A DNA stretch of 64,000 nucleotides, taken from an uncultured Bacteroidota bacterium (GTDB taxonomy: Bacteria; Bacteroidota; Bacteroidia; JADZBD01). Each line of letters opens with the position of its first letter. Position 1 is the stretch's first letter. The DNA is taken from the NCBI GenBank assembly GCA_937924855.1, contig CALEYQ010000058.1, positions 1-64,000 on the forward strand, written 5' to 3'. The position numbers and the translations under genes are program-made. The notes under the pieces were generated by a model that ran no database searches, was not told the origin of the DNA, and saw only the letters and a program-made list of their open reading frames with translations. This document shows positions 36,719 through 43,767 of this stretch, piece by piece.

Positions 36719-37379
36719 TGGTGTCGTAATTATAGTATCCGATCAATCCTATTCCGAGCGTTAGTGTTCCGACAGCGATCCGCTTCAGGGATTCTCTTCG
36801 CATGGCGCGGAAGTCAAGCAGGGTATAAGTGAAACGGTTCCCATACAGGCTCCTGTGATGCTCGCACATCTCCATGAAATAATCAAAGTCGCTGGCATTC
36901 TGAAAGACCTGGCATCCGGCAGAGTATTTATCTATGAATTTTGTCTTCCCTTTTGACATTGCCCGGTGAACATTTATTCCGAACAGGCCTTTGTCTTTTC
37001 TTCCGTTAAAGAAATCAAGCATTGCATTACGGTCATAGTCCCGCATGATGGTCACGGGTGCCACCTGCACAAGGGCTTTGTATTTGCCTAAATGCAATCC
37101 TATTTGGTAGGCATTTACATACTGCCCCTGTGCGAGGATGGCTGTTCCCTGTGGCTGCATTGGGTTCTTCAGCCAGAAGGTGCCCGGATCGGTGGTCGCT
37201 TTGAAGATATGATAGCTCCATTTTAAAGGTTTGGATTTGTAGAAAACGTGTATCTCATCATCAAAACGGTTGGGCAAAACACTCCTTGACCGGATTCCCA
37301 CAATGTTCAGCTCGTAAGGACGCGTGTTCAGCACGAATCCTTTCTGACGCAATATTGATTTCACTCGCGGGAAGATCAT
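36711..37379 (-). CDS. L,D-transpeptidase/YkuD-like protein with C-terminal membrane helix
   Basis: 222 residues. GINVHRAM (H138) followed by KYSAGCQVF (S153-A-G-C156) recalls the His...(S/T)xGC active site of YkuD-type L,D-transpeptidases and related phage wall enzymes. A short C-terminal hydrophobic helix (about 202-218) would tether it to a membrane. Likely acts on peptidoglycan cross-links during entry or exit. Fold assignment is by motif only. Confidence 0.6.
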   Translation of the reverse strand: MIFPRVKSILRQKGFVLNTRPYELNIVGIRSRSVLPNRFDDEIHVFYKSKPLKWSYHIFKATTDPGTFWLKNPMQPQGTAILAQGQYVNAYQIGLHLGKYKALVQVAPVTIMRDYDRNAMLDFFNGRKDKGLFGINVHRAMSKGKTKFIDKYSAGCQVFQNASDFDYFMEMCEHHRSLYGNRFTYTLLDFRAMRRESLKRIAVGTLTLGIGLIGYYNYDTND

Positions 37380-37813
37380 GCGGCCATTTTGAAATCAGGT
37401 TCGTAATCTTTCAGCCATGATGCCACATCGAAAGACGGGCAGGCTTTTTTTACTCCGGGGAAATCACGATGGCCGAGGATTTTTGCCTTCGGATATTTTT
37501 CCGTCAGTTCCACGATCTTGTCGAACATGGCATTCTTCTGGGCGGTTGTCCGGTTATCCAGCGGCTTCCCGTCCTTATCAATTCCCCCGATGTAAGAGAT
37601 GTGGATGCACTCTTTGTTGTGGCCGTAAGCCCCGAAGCTCATTTTGCTTTCGTCAAGAAGCTGCTTTACCTCTCCGTCACGCAGAATCAGGTAGTGGTAA
37701 CCGGGTGTGTCTCCCCATTTCCTCACATCTTTCCAGTATCTTTTAATCGACTCAACTGTTGTTGTCGGTGGTGTTGCCGTGCAATGCACCACGATGTAGC
37801 TGATTGTTCTCAT
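37376..37813 (-). CDS. N-acetylmuramoyl-L-alanine amidase (T7-lysozyme type)
   Basis: 145 residues, one Amidase_2 domain without a signal peptide. Predicted zinc ligands H10, H115 and C125, with Y39 and K123 in the catalytic positions known from T7 lysozyme; GHRDFPGVKKACPSFD closes the site. Cuts the bond between MurNAc and L-alanine. As the classic endolysin it supports the phage-like nature of the module. ATGA overlaps on both sides. Confidence 0.93.
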   Translation of the reverse strand: MRTISYIVVHCTATPPTTTVESIKRYWKDVRKWGDTPGYHYLILRDGEVKQLLDESKMSFGAYGHNKECIHISYIGGIDKDGKPLDNRTTAQKNAMFDKIVELTEKYPKAKILGHRDFPGVKKACPSFDVASWLKDYEPDFKMAA

Positions 37814-38691
37814 AAGTATTTTATAGTTGAAGTTTTTACAATGAATTTTCTGCCATTACTTTCAAAGAGTGTGTAATCGCCTCTTGTTTCCACCTCTGTT
37901 CCGAGGATCATTTTGGCTGGGACTTTAGCTCCTTCTCTGGGTGTTCTCCAAACTACAGTTGGCACGGTAGTGATAATTGTAAAGCCATCCAGTCCTGAAA
38001 GCGACCACTTGCTGCCATCGTATTTCAAGCCCATACGGGTGAACTCGAGACGTATCTGCTGCTTCTGGCTCTCATCGCTGAAGCTGCCCAGTAGTCCGTT
38101 CACCAGCGTTTGTCTTACCCCGCGCAGGTAGTATTTCTTGAACTCATCGCTTGCGACCGTGTAATCCTCCTTCGAGCGCATTTTTTTCAGGGAGGAAATG
38201 GCTCCGCTGAAATTTTTGTTCACTGCATCCTTATACAGGGATTTTCCCAGCTCAGTCAGGTCAACCGTGCCGGACTGTGTCAGCACGTTATAGGTGCTTT
38301 CATCAATAGTCTCCGACAGATTGAGCTTTTTCAGGGCTGTCGCCATCTCGCTTCCGAAATCTCCGTCCGCTCCGTATTTGGGCAGTATGCTTTTCCCGTG
38401 CTTGGCGATCAGGGTATCCTGCAGGATCTTCACCTTGGGTCCCTTGCTGCCTTTCTTCAGGGGAAACTCGTCTGTGCGCTGAGGCTTTGGCAAAAACGTG
38501 GGAGCAAAGGTGCTTTTCTGAGGTGGTAGCTGCGGAAAATCCGAAGAAGAATCTTCCTGCTCTTCTTCTTTTTTCCTTTTACTCTTCTGATAATATTCCC
38601 ACCCGAAATATCCAAGTATGCCGGTGGCTGCTACCCCCAGTCCGATCAGGAGCAGTTTTTTCTTCTTGCTTTTTGCATCTTTTTTCTCCAT
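37810..38691 (-). CDS. Membrane-anchored peptidoglycan-binding protein with SH3-like C-terminus
   Basis: 293 residues: basic N-terminus and anchor (LLLIGLGVAATGILGYFGW), a Pro-rich linker, a PG_binding_1-like domain (about 75-130; LKKGSKGPKVKILQDTLI, GADGDFG), a helical region (about 140-225) resembling one annexin-like unit, and an SH3b-like tail (about 240-293). Fits a virion-membrane or lysis protein that docks on the host wall. Confidence 0.7.
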   Translation of the reverse strand: MEKKDAKSKKKKLLLIGLGVAATGILGYFGWEYYQKSKRKKEEEQEDSSSDFPQLPPQKSTFAPTFLPKPQRTDEFPLKKGSKGPKVKILQDTLIAKHGKSILPKYGADGDFGSEMATALKKLNLSETIDESTYNVLTQSGTVDLTELGKSLYKDAVNKNFSGAISSLKKMRSKEDYTVASDEFKKYYLRGVRQTLVNGLLGSFSDESQKQQIRLEFTRMGLKYDGSKWSLSGLDGFTIITTVPTVVWRTPREGAKVPAKMILGTEVETRGDYTLFESNGRKFIVKTSTIKYL

Positions 38692-38692
38692 G

Positions 38693-39379
38693 TCAGTGCT
38701 GAGGTTTGGAGGTTATTATTTTCATATAGTCCATGTAATCATCCATCTCATCTTTCAGGTCGTCCATCATGCTGCTGTCGTAGAGCTTCTGATAGGCTTT
38801 TGCCGTTTCCACAAAGGAGGCCTGTGTAGGCATTTCGGTAAACACCGCCTTCACTGCATCTTCATCCGTTCCGGGGAAAGGACCGTAGGTCTTATCGAAG
38901 GCGGCTTTCATGCGTTTTGCCCATTCAGTGTAGCTCTTGTCAGTTAGCTGCTGCACTTCTCCCTTCTTTCCGATCCTGTCCGGCTTGGCATTTATGATAG
39001 AGAGCATTTCGTTGTATTCTGTGGTCTGCAACTCATCGCTCATGTCCCGGTAAATGCTGCTGCTGTAGAGTTTCTGGTACGAGGCGGCTACCTTGCCGAA
39101 TACCTGCTTGCTGGGAATCTGCCGGATCACATTCCTGAGCGTAGGCGTATCAGTTCCCGGCCATCCGTCATTTTCAAATGCCATTTTGATCTGCTTGGCA
39201 TAGGTGGCGGGCGAATCTTCGCTCAGTGTTTTCCTCTCCTCGCGGTTGGAAACAAGGCTGCGGATGACCTTCCTGCCAAGGAAGAAAGTCCCGACAGCGA
39301 GCAGCACGCTGCCGCCCGTGTACAGGATTTTCTCCTTCAGGGTAAGCTCCTCTTCCTGTTTGGCAACCGCTTTTGTCAT
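38693..39379 (-). CDS. Membrane protein with two annexin-like repeats
   Basis: 228 residues. One membrane helix (about 20-38), then two homologous ~70-residue helical repeats at 60-131 and 152-223. The second reads FPGTDEDAVKAVF...YQKLYDSSMMDDLKDEM, close to the annexin repeat (GTDE at the start, then DLK/E about 40 residues on); G170-T171 with D210/E211, and G75-T76 with D115/E116, match the spacing of type II calcium sites. Annexins bind acidic membranes with calcium. Role in the element is inferred only. Confidence 0.65.
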   Translation of the reverse strand: MTKAVAKQEEELTLKEKILYTGGSVLLAVGTFFLGRKVIRSLVSNREERKTLSEDSPATYAKQIKMAFENDGWPGTDTPTLRNVIRQIPSKQVFGKVAASYQKLYSSSIYRDMSDELQTTEYNEMLSIINAKPDRIGKKGEVQQLTDKSYTEWAKRMKAAFDKTYGPFPGTDEDAVKAVFTEMPTQASFVETAKAYQKLYDSSMMDDLKDEMDDYMDYMKIITSKPQH

Positions 39380-39382
39380 GGT

Positions 39383-39565
39383 TTACAGCCCGAGATAGGT
39401 TTTAGCCATTGAGGTTTTGATCGGGTCGTTCTTGACCACCTGCGCGAGCTTCTCCAGCTCCCTTGCGTTCAGGTAAGTGGCAAGAACTGTGAGGGCATTC
39501 ATTTTTGCTTCTGCTTCTGCCTGCGTATTGGCAGGCACAGAAAAATCGCTGCTGAATTTTTTCAT
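39383..39565 (-). CDS. Small protein, unknown (family of three neighbours)
   Basis: 60 residues: an initial strand SSDFSVPANTQ, then helical AEAEAKMNALTVLATYL and ARELEKLAQVVKNDP. The strand-plus-helix opening resembles those of the next two upstream genes. No function recognised; small size and position suggest a structural or membrane-associated virion protein. Confidence 0.6.
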   Translation of the reverse strand: MKKFSSDFSVPANTQAEAEAKMNALTVLATYLNARELEKLAQVVKNDPIKTSMAKTYLGL

Positions 39566-39876
39566 TATTGTTTTGTTTTTATTGGTGAAATGATTTCTGC
39601 GAGAAGGTCTATTCTCGAAAGGTCTTCGTGGAGGTACTCCATTATTTTATTGAAGTTTTCCTCCTTTCGTAAAAACTTTATGAGCTTCTCTTCCTTTTCT
39701 GTCAGGGTGATCCGCCCTTCAGCGGTTTTACATCGGATATCCCCGATCCTGTCCATCACAGTCGTCTTGCAATTGACAAAGCCCGGGACTCCGATCTCAA
39801 TCACTCGCATTTTTCTTTCCGCTTCATCCAGGCTGTCGGCAAGAAGGATGACTTCGTATTTGTACCTGTTTGGCAT
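39565..39876 (-). CDS. Small protein, unknown
   Basis: 103 residues. Starts with a strand and helix (YKYEVILLADSLDEAERKMRVI) like its neighbours, followed by EKEEKLIKFLRKEENFNKIMEYL helices. Overlaps both neighbouring genes by one base. No motif or membrane segment seen. Confidence 0.6.
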   Translation of the reverse strand: MPNRYKYEVILLADSLDEAERKMRVIEIGVPGFVNCKTTVMDRIGDIRCKTAEGRITLTEKEEKLIKFLRKEENFNKIMEYLHEDLSRIDLLAEIISPIKTKQ

Positions 39877-40172
39877 TACGCTGCTTTTTTTGTTGGTGAT
39901 TGTATACCGAGCAATGATGCGATGCGGTCAATGGCGGTTTCATCATTGACACAGCGTTCGATGATCTGTATGACCTTTTCGAACTTCATGAGTCCGCTCA
40001 GGAATTTTTCTTTTTCCTTCTGCTGCTGAATTTGCGGTTCAGGGGTTTTCTTTTCCGGTTGTTTGAAGAGTTGCAGGATCTCGATGTTGTCCCTGCAGAT
40101 GCAATTGATAAGCAGATCGGCAATCTCTTTGCTCGGTGCTTCTACTGTTACGGTGTAATTGAATTTTTCCAT
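39876..40172 (-). CDS. Small protein, unknown
   Basis: 98 residues: strand-helix start (FNYTVTVEAPSKEIADLLI), a Pro/Gln-rich linker (EPQIQQQKEKE) and a helical end. The N-terminal third aligns by eye with the N-termini of the two following genes. An A-rich leader precedes its ATG. Function unknown. Confidence 0.6.
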   Translation of the reverse strand: MEKFNYTVTVEAPSKEIADLLINCICRDNIEILQLFKQPEKKTPEPQIQQQKEKEKFLSGLMKFEKVIQIIERCVNDETAIDRIASLLGIQSPTKKAA

Positions 40173-40173
40173 G

Positions 40174-40995
40174 TTATTTTTGGTTTTGTTGGTTTTTGTT
40201 TAGGCGTAAAAACTCTGCTACGGGCTTGATGCTGGGCTTGTCCTGAGCAAGCTTTTCGATGATCGCCAGCACGACCGCCAGCTCCCCCTCGCTGAACTTT
40301 TCCTCCATCATCTTTCCGAAATGCAGGTATTTCTTCTGATCCTCGGAAAGAGCATTATTTCCTTCTGATTTCATCTTAAAGCTGGCCTGCTCTTCCGGCT
40401 TTTTCTCCGCACCAGCCAAGTTTCCGTTTGCAGGAGATGTTTTCCCTGTCAGAGCAGGCATGGCAAGGTCTTTAAGTATGGATGTGATCTCTCCGAATCC
40501 CTTAGCTTCTTCCAGCTTCTTTTTGGTGTCTTCGATGATCAGTTGGAGCTTTCCCATGTACTCCTCTGCTTCCGTGAGCTTGGTTTTCGTGGCAGATAGA
40601 TCCTTCTTCACCTGCTCGCAATCCCAGCGTTCCCGCTCAATGCTCACTTTTTCCGATACCTTCTCATTGATCTTGGCTTCCAGCTCTCCCAGTCCCATGC
40701 CGTTCAGGGCTTGCGTCTCCGGCTTTTTCTCTGGCTGCACGACAAGGTTGATGATATACCGCTTGGTAATAAATGGAGAGGTTTGGTTTTTCGTGTATTG
40801 GTTTATGACAATCTCCTTTCTTCCATCGGGAAGAAATTTTTCGTAGTCATCAAACAGTTCCAGATTGTTTGTCTTCTCCACTATGGTAACCCCGTCAATG
40901 GCCATGTCATAATAGCGTGTGCTGTTGCCAAGCGAGAGCTTGATCAAATCCATTATCCTTGTTTCAAAGTGCTCGTATTTTTCTTCCGTGATCAT
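40174..40995 (-). CDS. Coiled-coil protein, unknown
   Basis: 273 residues: a beta-containing N-terminal domain (about 1-90), a coiled coil (about 100-165; LSATKTKLTEAEEYMGKL), a Pro/Ala-rich linker and a short helical C-terminus. No signal peptide. Placement between candidate capsid genes and small proteins suggests a scaffolding or assembly role, which is inference. Confidence 0.6.
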   Translation of the reverse strand: MITEEKYEHFETRIMDLIKLSLGNSTRYYDMAIDGVTIVEKTNNLELFDDYEKFLPDGRKEIVINQYTKNQTSPFITKRYIINLVVQPEKKPETQALNGMGLGELEAKINEKVSEKVSIERERWDCEQVKKDLSATKTKLTEAEEYMGKLQLIIEDTKKKLEEAKGFGEITSILKDLAMPALTGKTSPANGNLAGAEKKPEEQASFKMKSEGNNALSEDQKKYLHFGKMMEEKFSEGELAVVLAIIEKLAQDKPSIKPVAEFLRLNKNQQNQK

Positions 40996-40997
40996 AT

Positions 40998-41321
40998 TTA
41001 TTCTGATTTATGGATGGGGATCACCTGAATAAACCGCACATGGTTGATCCCCGGTGACTGATTCTGAATTTTGATTAATCCCTGATGTTCGTATGACATC
41101 TCATTCGCATTTGCAAGGCTCAGGTCAAACACCCCGAACTCCGAATTCACACTCACATCCACCGGCTCTTCCACAAGGATGAAGAATTGGTTGTAGCCTT
41201 CTTCTTCACGCATTTCACCGGGACTCAGCACAAAGTGCCGGAAGCGCAAGTAGTATTCATTCCCGAAGCCAAGCTCACGCATCCTGCGGGGTATATATTC
41301 AAGTGCAAGAGCAATGGTCAT
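40998..41321 (-). CDS. Small beta-rich protein, candidate capsid/vertex subunit
   Basis: 107 residues from ATG 41321 (ATGA overlap with the preceding stop). Predominantly short beta segments (NQFFILVEEPVDVSVNSEFGVFDLSL, shown here only in part as FFILVEEPVDVSV, and VRFIQVIPIHKSE). Compact jelly-roll-sized protein next to two others of similar character. No database family recognised. Confidence 0.6.
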   Translation of the reverse strand: MTIALALEYIPRRMRELGFGNEYYLRFRHFVLSPGEMREEEGYNQFFILVEEPVDVSVNSEFGVFDLSLANANEMSYEHQGLIKIQNQSPGINHVRFIQVIPIHKSE

Positions 41322-41839
41322 GGCTTTTTGCTTTTGATTTTGTACCACACATAGAGGAATACATCGTAGGAAACATTCCTGTTCTGGATGATGCCCATTT
41401 TATCCCGGTACATCCCTGCAAGCACCGTGGTATTCCCATCCACCAGCACTTCTTCCAGTTCCCGCTTGTATCCGTGCGTCCACACGTTTTCAATAATTGC
41501 CGAAGGAGTAGGGATATTGCTGAGGTTCTCCTGGGCTGAGTGATCAATTACATCCGTTGCATAGAACACATTGGCCTGCTCGCAGCTCTGCAGTTTCAGT
41601 TCTCCGGCAAGCGGGGTCTGCACCGGGACGATCACACCGAAATCACCATCCGGTGGAGGCGGGCTTATAAAAGCAAGGGTCAGGATGGAGGAGGGAAATA
41701 CCACGATGCCTTTCATCCTTACTGCCGTTTCAATTCCCGTAATGGCTTCCGCATTCTCCGGTATTCGTACCTGAAAATGCTTCAGCTCTCCCTTGCGGGT
41801 AATGCTGATGATCTGAACCGTGCAGCGTCTCTTCTTCAT
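41318..41839 (-). CDS. Beta-rich protein, candidate capsid/vertex subunit
   Basis: 173 residues, strand-rich (GIVVFPSSILTLAFISPPPP, GVIVPVQTPLAGELKL, NVSYDVFLYVWYKIKSK). Contains AITGIETAVRMKG, which resembles the AVKGLYLTADRRD segment of the next upstream gene, hinting at common ancestry. Overlaps both neighbours by four bases. Candidate single-jelly-roll structural protein. Confidence 0.55.
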   Translation of the reverse strand: MKKRRCTVQIISITRKGELKHFQVRIPENAEAITGIETAVRMKGIVVFPSSILTLAFISPPPPDGDFGVIVPVQTPLAGELKLQSCEQANVFYATDVIDHSAQENLSNIPTPSAIIENVWTHGYKRELEEVLVDGNTTVLAGMYRDKMGIIQNRNVSYDVFLYVWYKIKSKKP

Positions 41840-42216
41840 TTGGAATCGTCTTTATCGCATTTGAGAAAGAGCGAAACGGTATAGGGGAAAAAGCCGATTA
41901 CCGTGTTGCTGTCCTTGAAATCCATTTTCACGATCTTGTTTCCCGGATCAATATTTCCCAGATCGTAATACCGCTGGTTCACCGGAACATTCAGTCCCGA
42001 CATGAGCATTTCGCTCAGGTAATCTTCCGGGAACAGTTCGTCCTTGTTGATCTCGATGCGCTGCGAACCCCGGAAGTAGAGCTGGTCGCGCCTGTCTGCT
42101 GTCAGGTAGAGTCCTTTTACTGCGACAATATTCTTATCCAGCTCAAAGGATTTGGAAACCCCTTGATTTGGTGTCGTCACCTGCAGATCGAATCGCTTGT
42201 ATATTGTTTTAATCAT
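41836..42216 (-). CDS. Beta-rich protein, candidate capsid/vertex subunit
   Basis: 126 residues: KRFDLQVTTPNQG, FELDKNIVAVKGLYLTADRRD, IVKMDFKDSNTVIGFFPYTVSLFLKC give at least six strands, about one jelly-roll. Preceded by an A-rich leader and, further upstream, a 20-bp stem hairpin (42246-42291). First gene of a coupled group of three small beta proteins. Confidence 0.55.
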   Translation of the reverse strand: MIKTIYKRFDLQVTTPNQGVSKSFELDKNIVAVKGLYLTADRRDQLYFRGSQRIEINKDELFPEDYLSEMLMSGLNVPVNQRYYDLGNIDPGNKIVKMDFKDSNTVIGFFPYTVSLFLKCDKDDSK

Positions 42217-42245
42217 CGCTTGTTTGTTTTAATGCTGTTGATTTT

Positions 42246-42291
42246 ACAGTCAGGGCAGAGGTCCGCCACAGGCGGACGCTCTGCTGACTGT
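42246..42291. other. Strong RNA hairpin between candidate capsid genes
   Basis: ACAGTCA...CAGAG...GTCCGCC / ACA loop / GGCGGAC...CTCTG...TGACTGT forms a 20-bp stem interrupted only by small bulges. Neither side is followed by a T-tract, so it is not an ordinary intrinsic terminator. It lies in the 95-base gap upstream of 42216 and downstream of the 243-residue protein gene. The GTCCGCC...GGCGGAC core is a plausible dispersed repeat. Confidence 0.75.
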
Positions 42292-42311
42292 ATACCGGCT
42301 CCGAATGGCAA

Positions 42312-43043
42312 CTACGGAGTGGTGATGGTGCCGTGCAATCCCGCCCAGAGATGGGTATTGGGTTCGATGCCAACCATCGTTCCCAGTTCGATGGTCATCT
42401 CGATGAGGATATCATCGTGGATCAGGCGGGGATTGGCGAGCTTGTAGTACCCGGCAGGCACGGCAGTGAAGCCCTGTGTCTTGAACACGTTGTTGCTGGT
42501 TCCGTCCGGCACAAGCTGCTTCTTGTTGCTCTTGAGGGAAAATTCTCCGTTGGCGATGGCAGGAAACAGTTCAAGGTTCCGGTAAGGAGTGGACATGATG
42601 CTGTCTTTGGTCGGCTCCGTTGATACGCCAGCCAGCAGAATGATTCCGCTTACCAGCAGGGCTTGATTCTTCGGCAGCTTGGCGTTGGAGATGCTGCGAA
42701 GGCCGATCTCCTTGTCATCCTGCGTTTCGAAGAGCTTGATGGTTTTGCTCGTCACCGGCTTCACGGAATAGATCACTGTGTCGGCAAGGCGCAGTTCACC
42801 TTTTTTCAGGGCCTCGCGGATATGCGGAGGCAGTTCCGAAAAGTGTTTTTCCATCTCTGCACGGCTTCCCTTGCTGGCGGGAGGGTTTGCCGTGAGTCTG
42901 TTCATCACCCGCGCACGTTTGAGCGGGTTCATTTTTTTGAGCGCACCGAGAACCTCTCCGATGAGTTCTTCGTTGTCTCCGTCCAGTCCGATGAGCGCAC
43001 CCTGATTGGTGTACTCGTCTGTTGCTTCCAGTTGTCCTAACAT
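42312..43043 (-). CDS. Candidate major capsid protein (helical N-arm plus jelly-roll-like domain)
   Basis: 243 residues: an alpha-helical N-terminal part (about 1-95; LIGEVLGALKKMNPLKRARVMN) and a strand-rich C-terminal part (about 98-243: IKLFETQDDKEIGLRS, KNQALLVSGIILLAG, GYYKLANPRLIHDDILIEM, AGLHGTITTP). It has its own leader and a strong hairpin downstream, as expected for a highly expressed gene. No HK97-type features are seen. Capsid identity is inference; a structure prediction would decide it. Confidence 0.5.
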   Translation of the reverse strand: MLGQLEATDEYTNQGALIGLDGDNEELIGEVLGALKKMNPLKRARVMNRLTANPPASKGSRAEMEKHFSELPPHIREALKKGELRLADTVIYSVKPVTSKTIKLFETQDDKEIGLRSISNAKLPKNQALLVSGIILLAGVSTEPTKDSIMSTPYRNLELFPAIANGEFSLKSNKKQLVPDGTSNNVFKTQGFTAVPAGYYKLANPRLIHDDILIEMTIELGTMVGIEPNTHLWAGLHGTITTP

Positions 43044-43086
43044 TGTTTTTGAGTTTTAATGGTTATTGATTGATGATTTTTGTTTT

Positions 43087-43728
43087 TCAGTAATTCTTCT
43101 CGTTAAAGTCTAGCTCGCCCATTTCTTCGGCAGGGAATGGTCCCGTCATTTGCTTTTTCTGGAATTCCGCTCCGCTTTCGGCCACCTGCTTTTCGATCCG
43201 GTCAAGGGCGGTCAGGTCAAGCTCCTTGGTGGTGGATTCTCCCAGTTCCTTGTTTTCAGGATAAGTGAAGTATTGTACTTCGCCCACACCGTTGGTACCT
43301 TCCTTTTTCTCCTCGGTTTGTTTGCTCTTAAGAACCTTGTCGAGGTAGAGTTTCTGCTGGAACGTATCCTTGAAATTCATGACACGCTCCTTGGCTCCCT
43401 CCAGCACGCCTTCCAGTCCTTCCTTCGGTGTGCCTTTCATCTGCTCACCACTCTGCTGGAATCCGTTCGCGGCCATCATGCCGACCCCGAAGACCGAGGC
43501 AAGGCGGCTTTTGTAGTAGTGGCCGAGACCTGTGACTGCGGCACCGATGATCAGCGAAGCCCGGCCGATGGCAGAGCCTGCCACACCGCCTGCCACTACG
43601 CCTATTACCACGTCCTTCAGGGTTTCGATGGCAGAGTTTTTCATGTCGCCCTTGGTCTCCAGGTCTTGCGTGATTGCCCCGAGCAGCGACTTTTTCTGCG
43701 CTTCCTGTTCGTATGAATTTTTGCTCAT
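43087..43728 (-). CDS. Glycine-zipper membrane protein, candidate virion membrane protein
   Basis: 213 residues. A hydrophobic Gly/Ala-rich region at about 38-90 (VVIGVVAGGVAGSAIGRASL, IIGAAVTGLGHYY, VFGVGMMAANGF) would form two to three helices; the remainder is charged and helical. A-rich leader upstream. No family recognised. Internal-membrane phages carry proteins of this type. Confidence 0.6.
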   Translation of the reverse strand: MSKNSYEQEAQKKSLLGAITQDLETKGDMKNSAIETLKDVVIGVVAGGVAGSAIGRASLIIGAAVTGLGHYYKSRLASVFGVGMMAANGFQQSGEQMKGTPKEGLEGVLEGAKERVMNFKDTFQQKLYLDKVLKSKQTEEKKEGTNGVGEVQYFTYPENKELGESTTKELDLTALDRIEKQVAESGAEFQKKQMTGPFPAEEMGELDFNEKNY

Positions 43729-43767
43729 TGTTTTTGTTTTAATTGGTTTGTATTGCGTTTTTATTTT

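Noticed and set aside
37376..38691. Long plus-strand ORFs opposite the lysis and PG-binding genes
   Set aside because: They are antisense shadows; the minus-strand products have clear motifs and coupled starts.
42246..42291. Hairpin as an intrinsic terminator
   Set aside because: No T-tract follows the stem on either strand.
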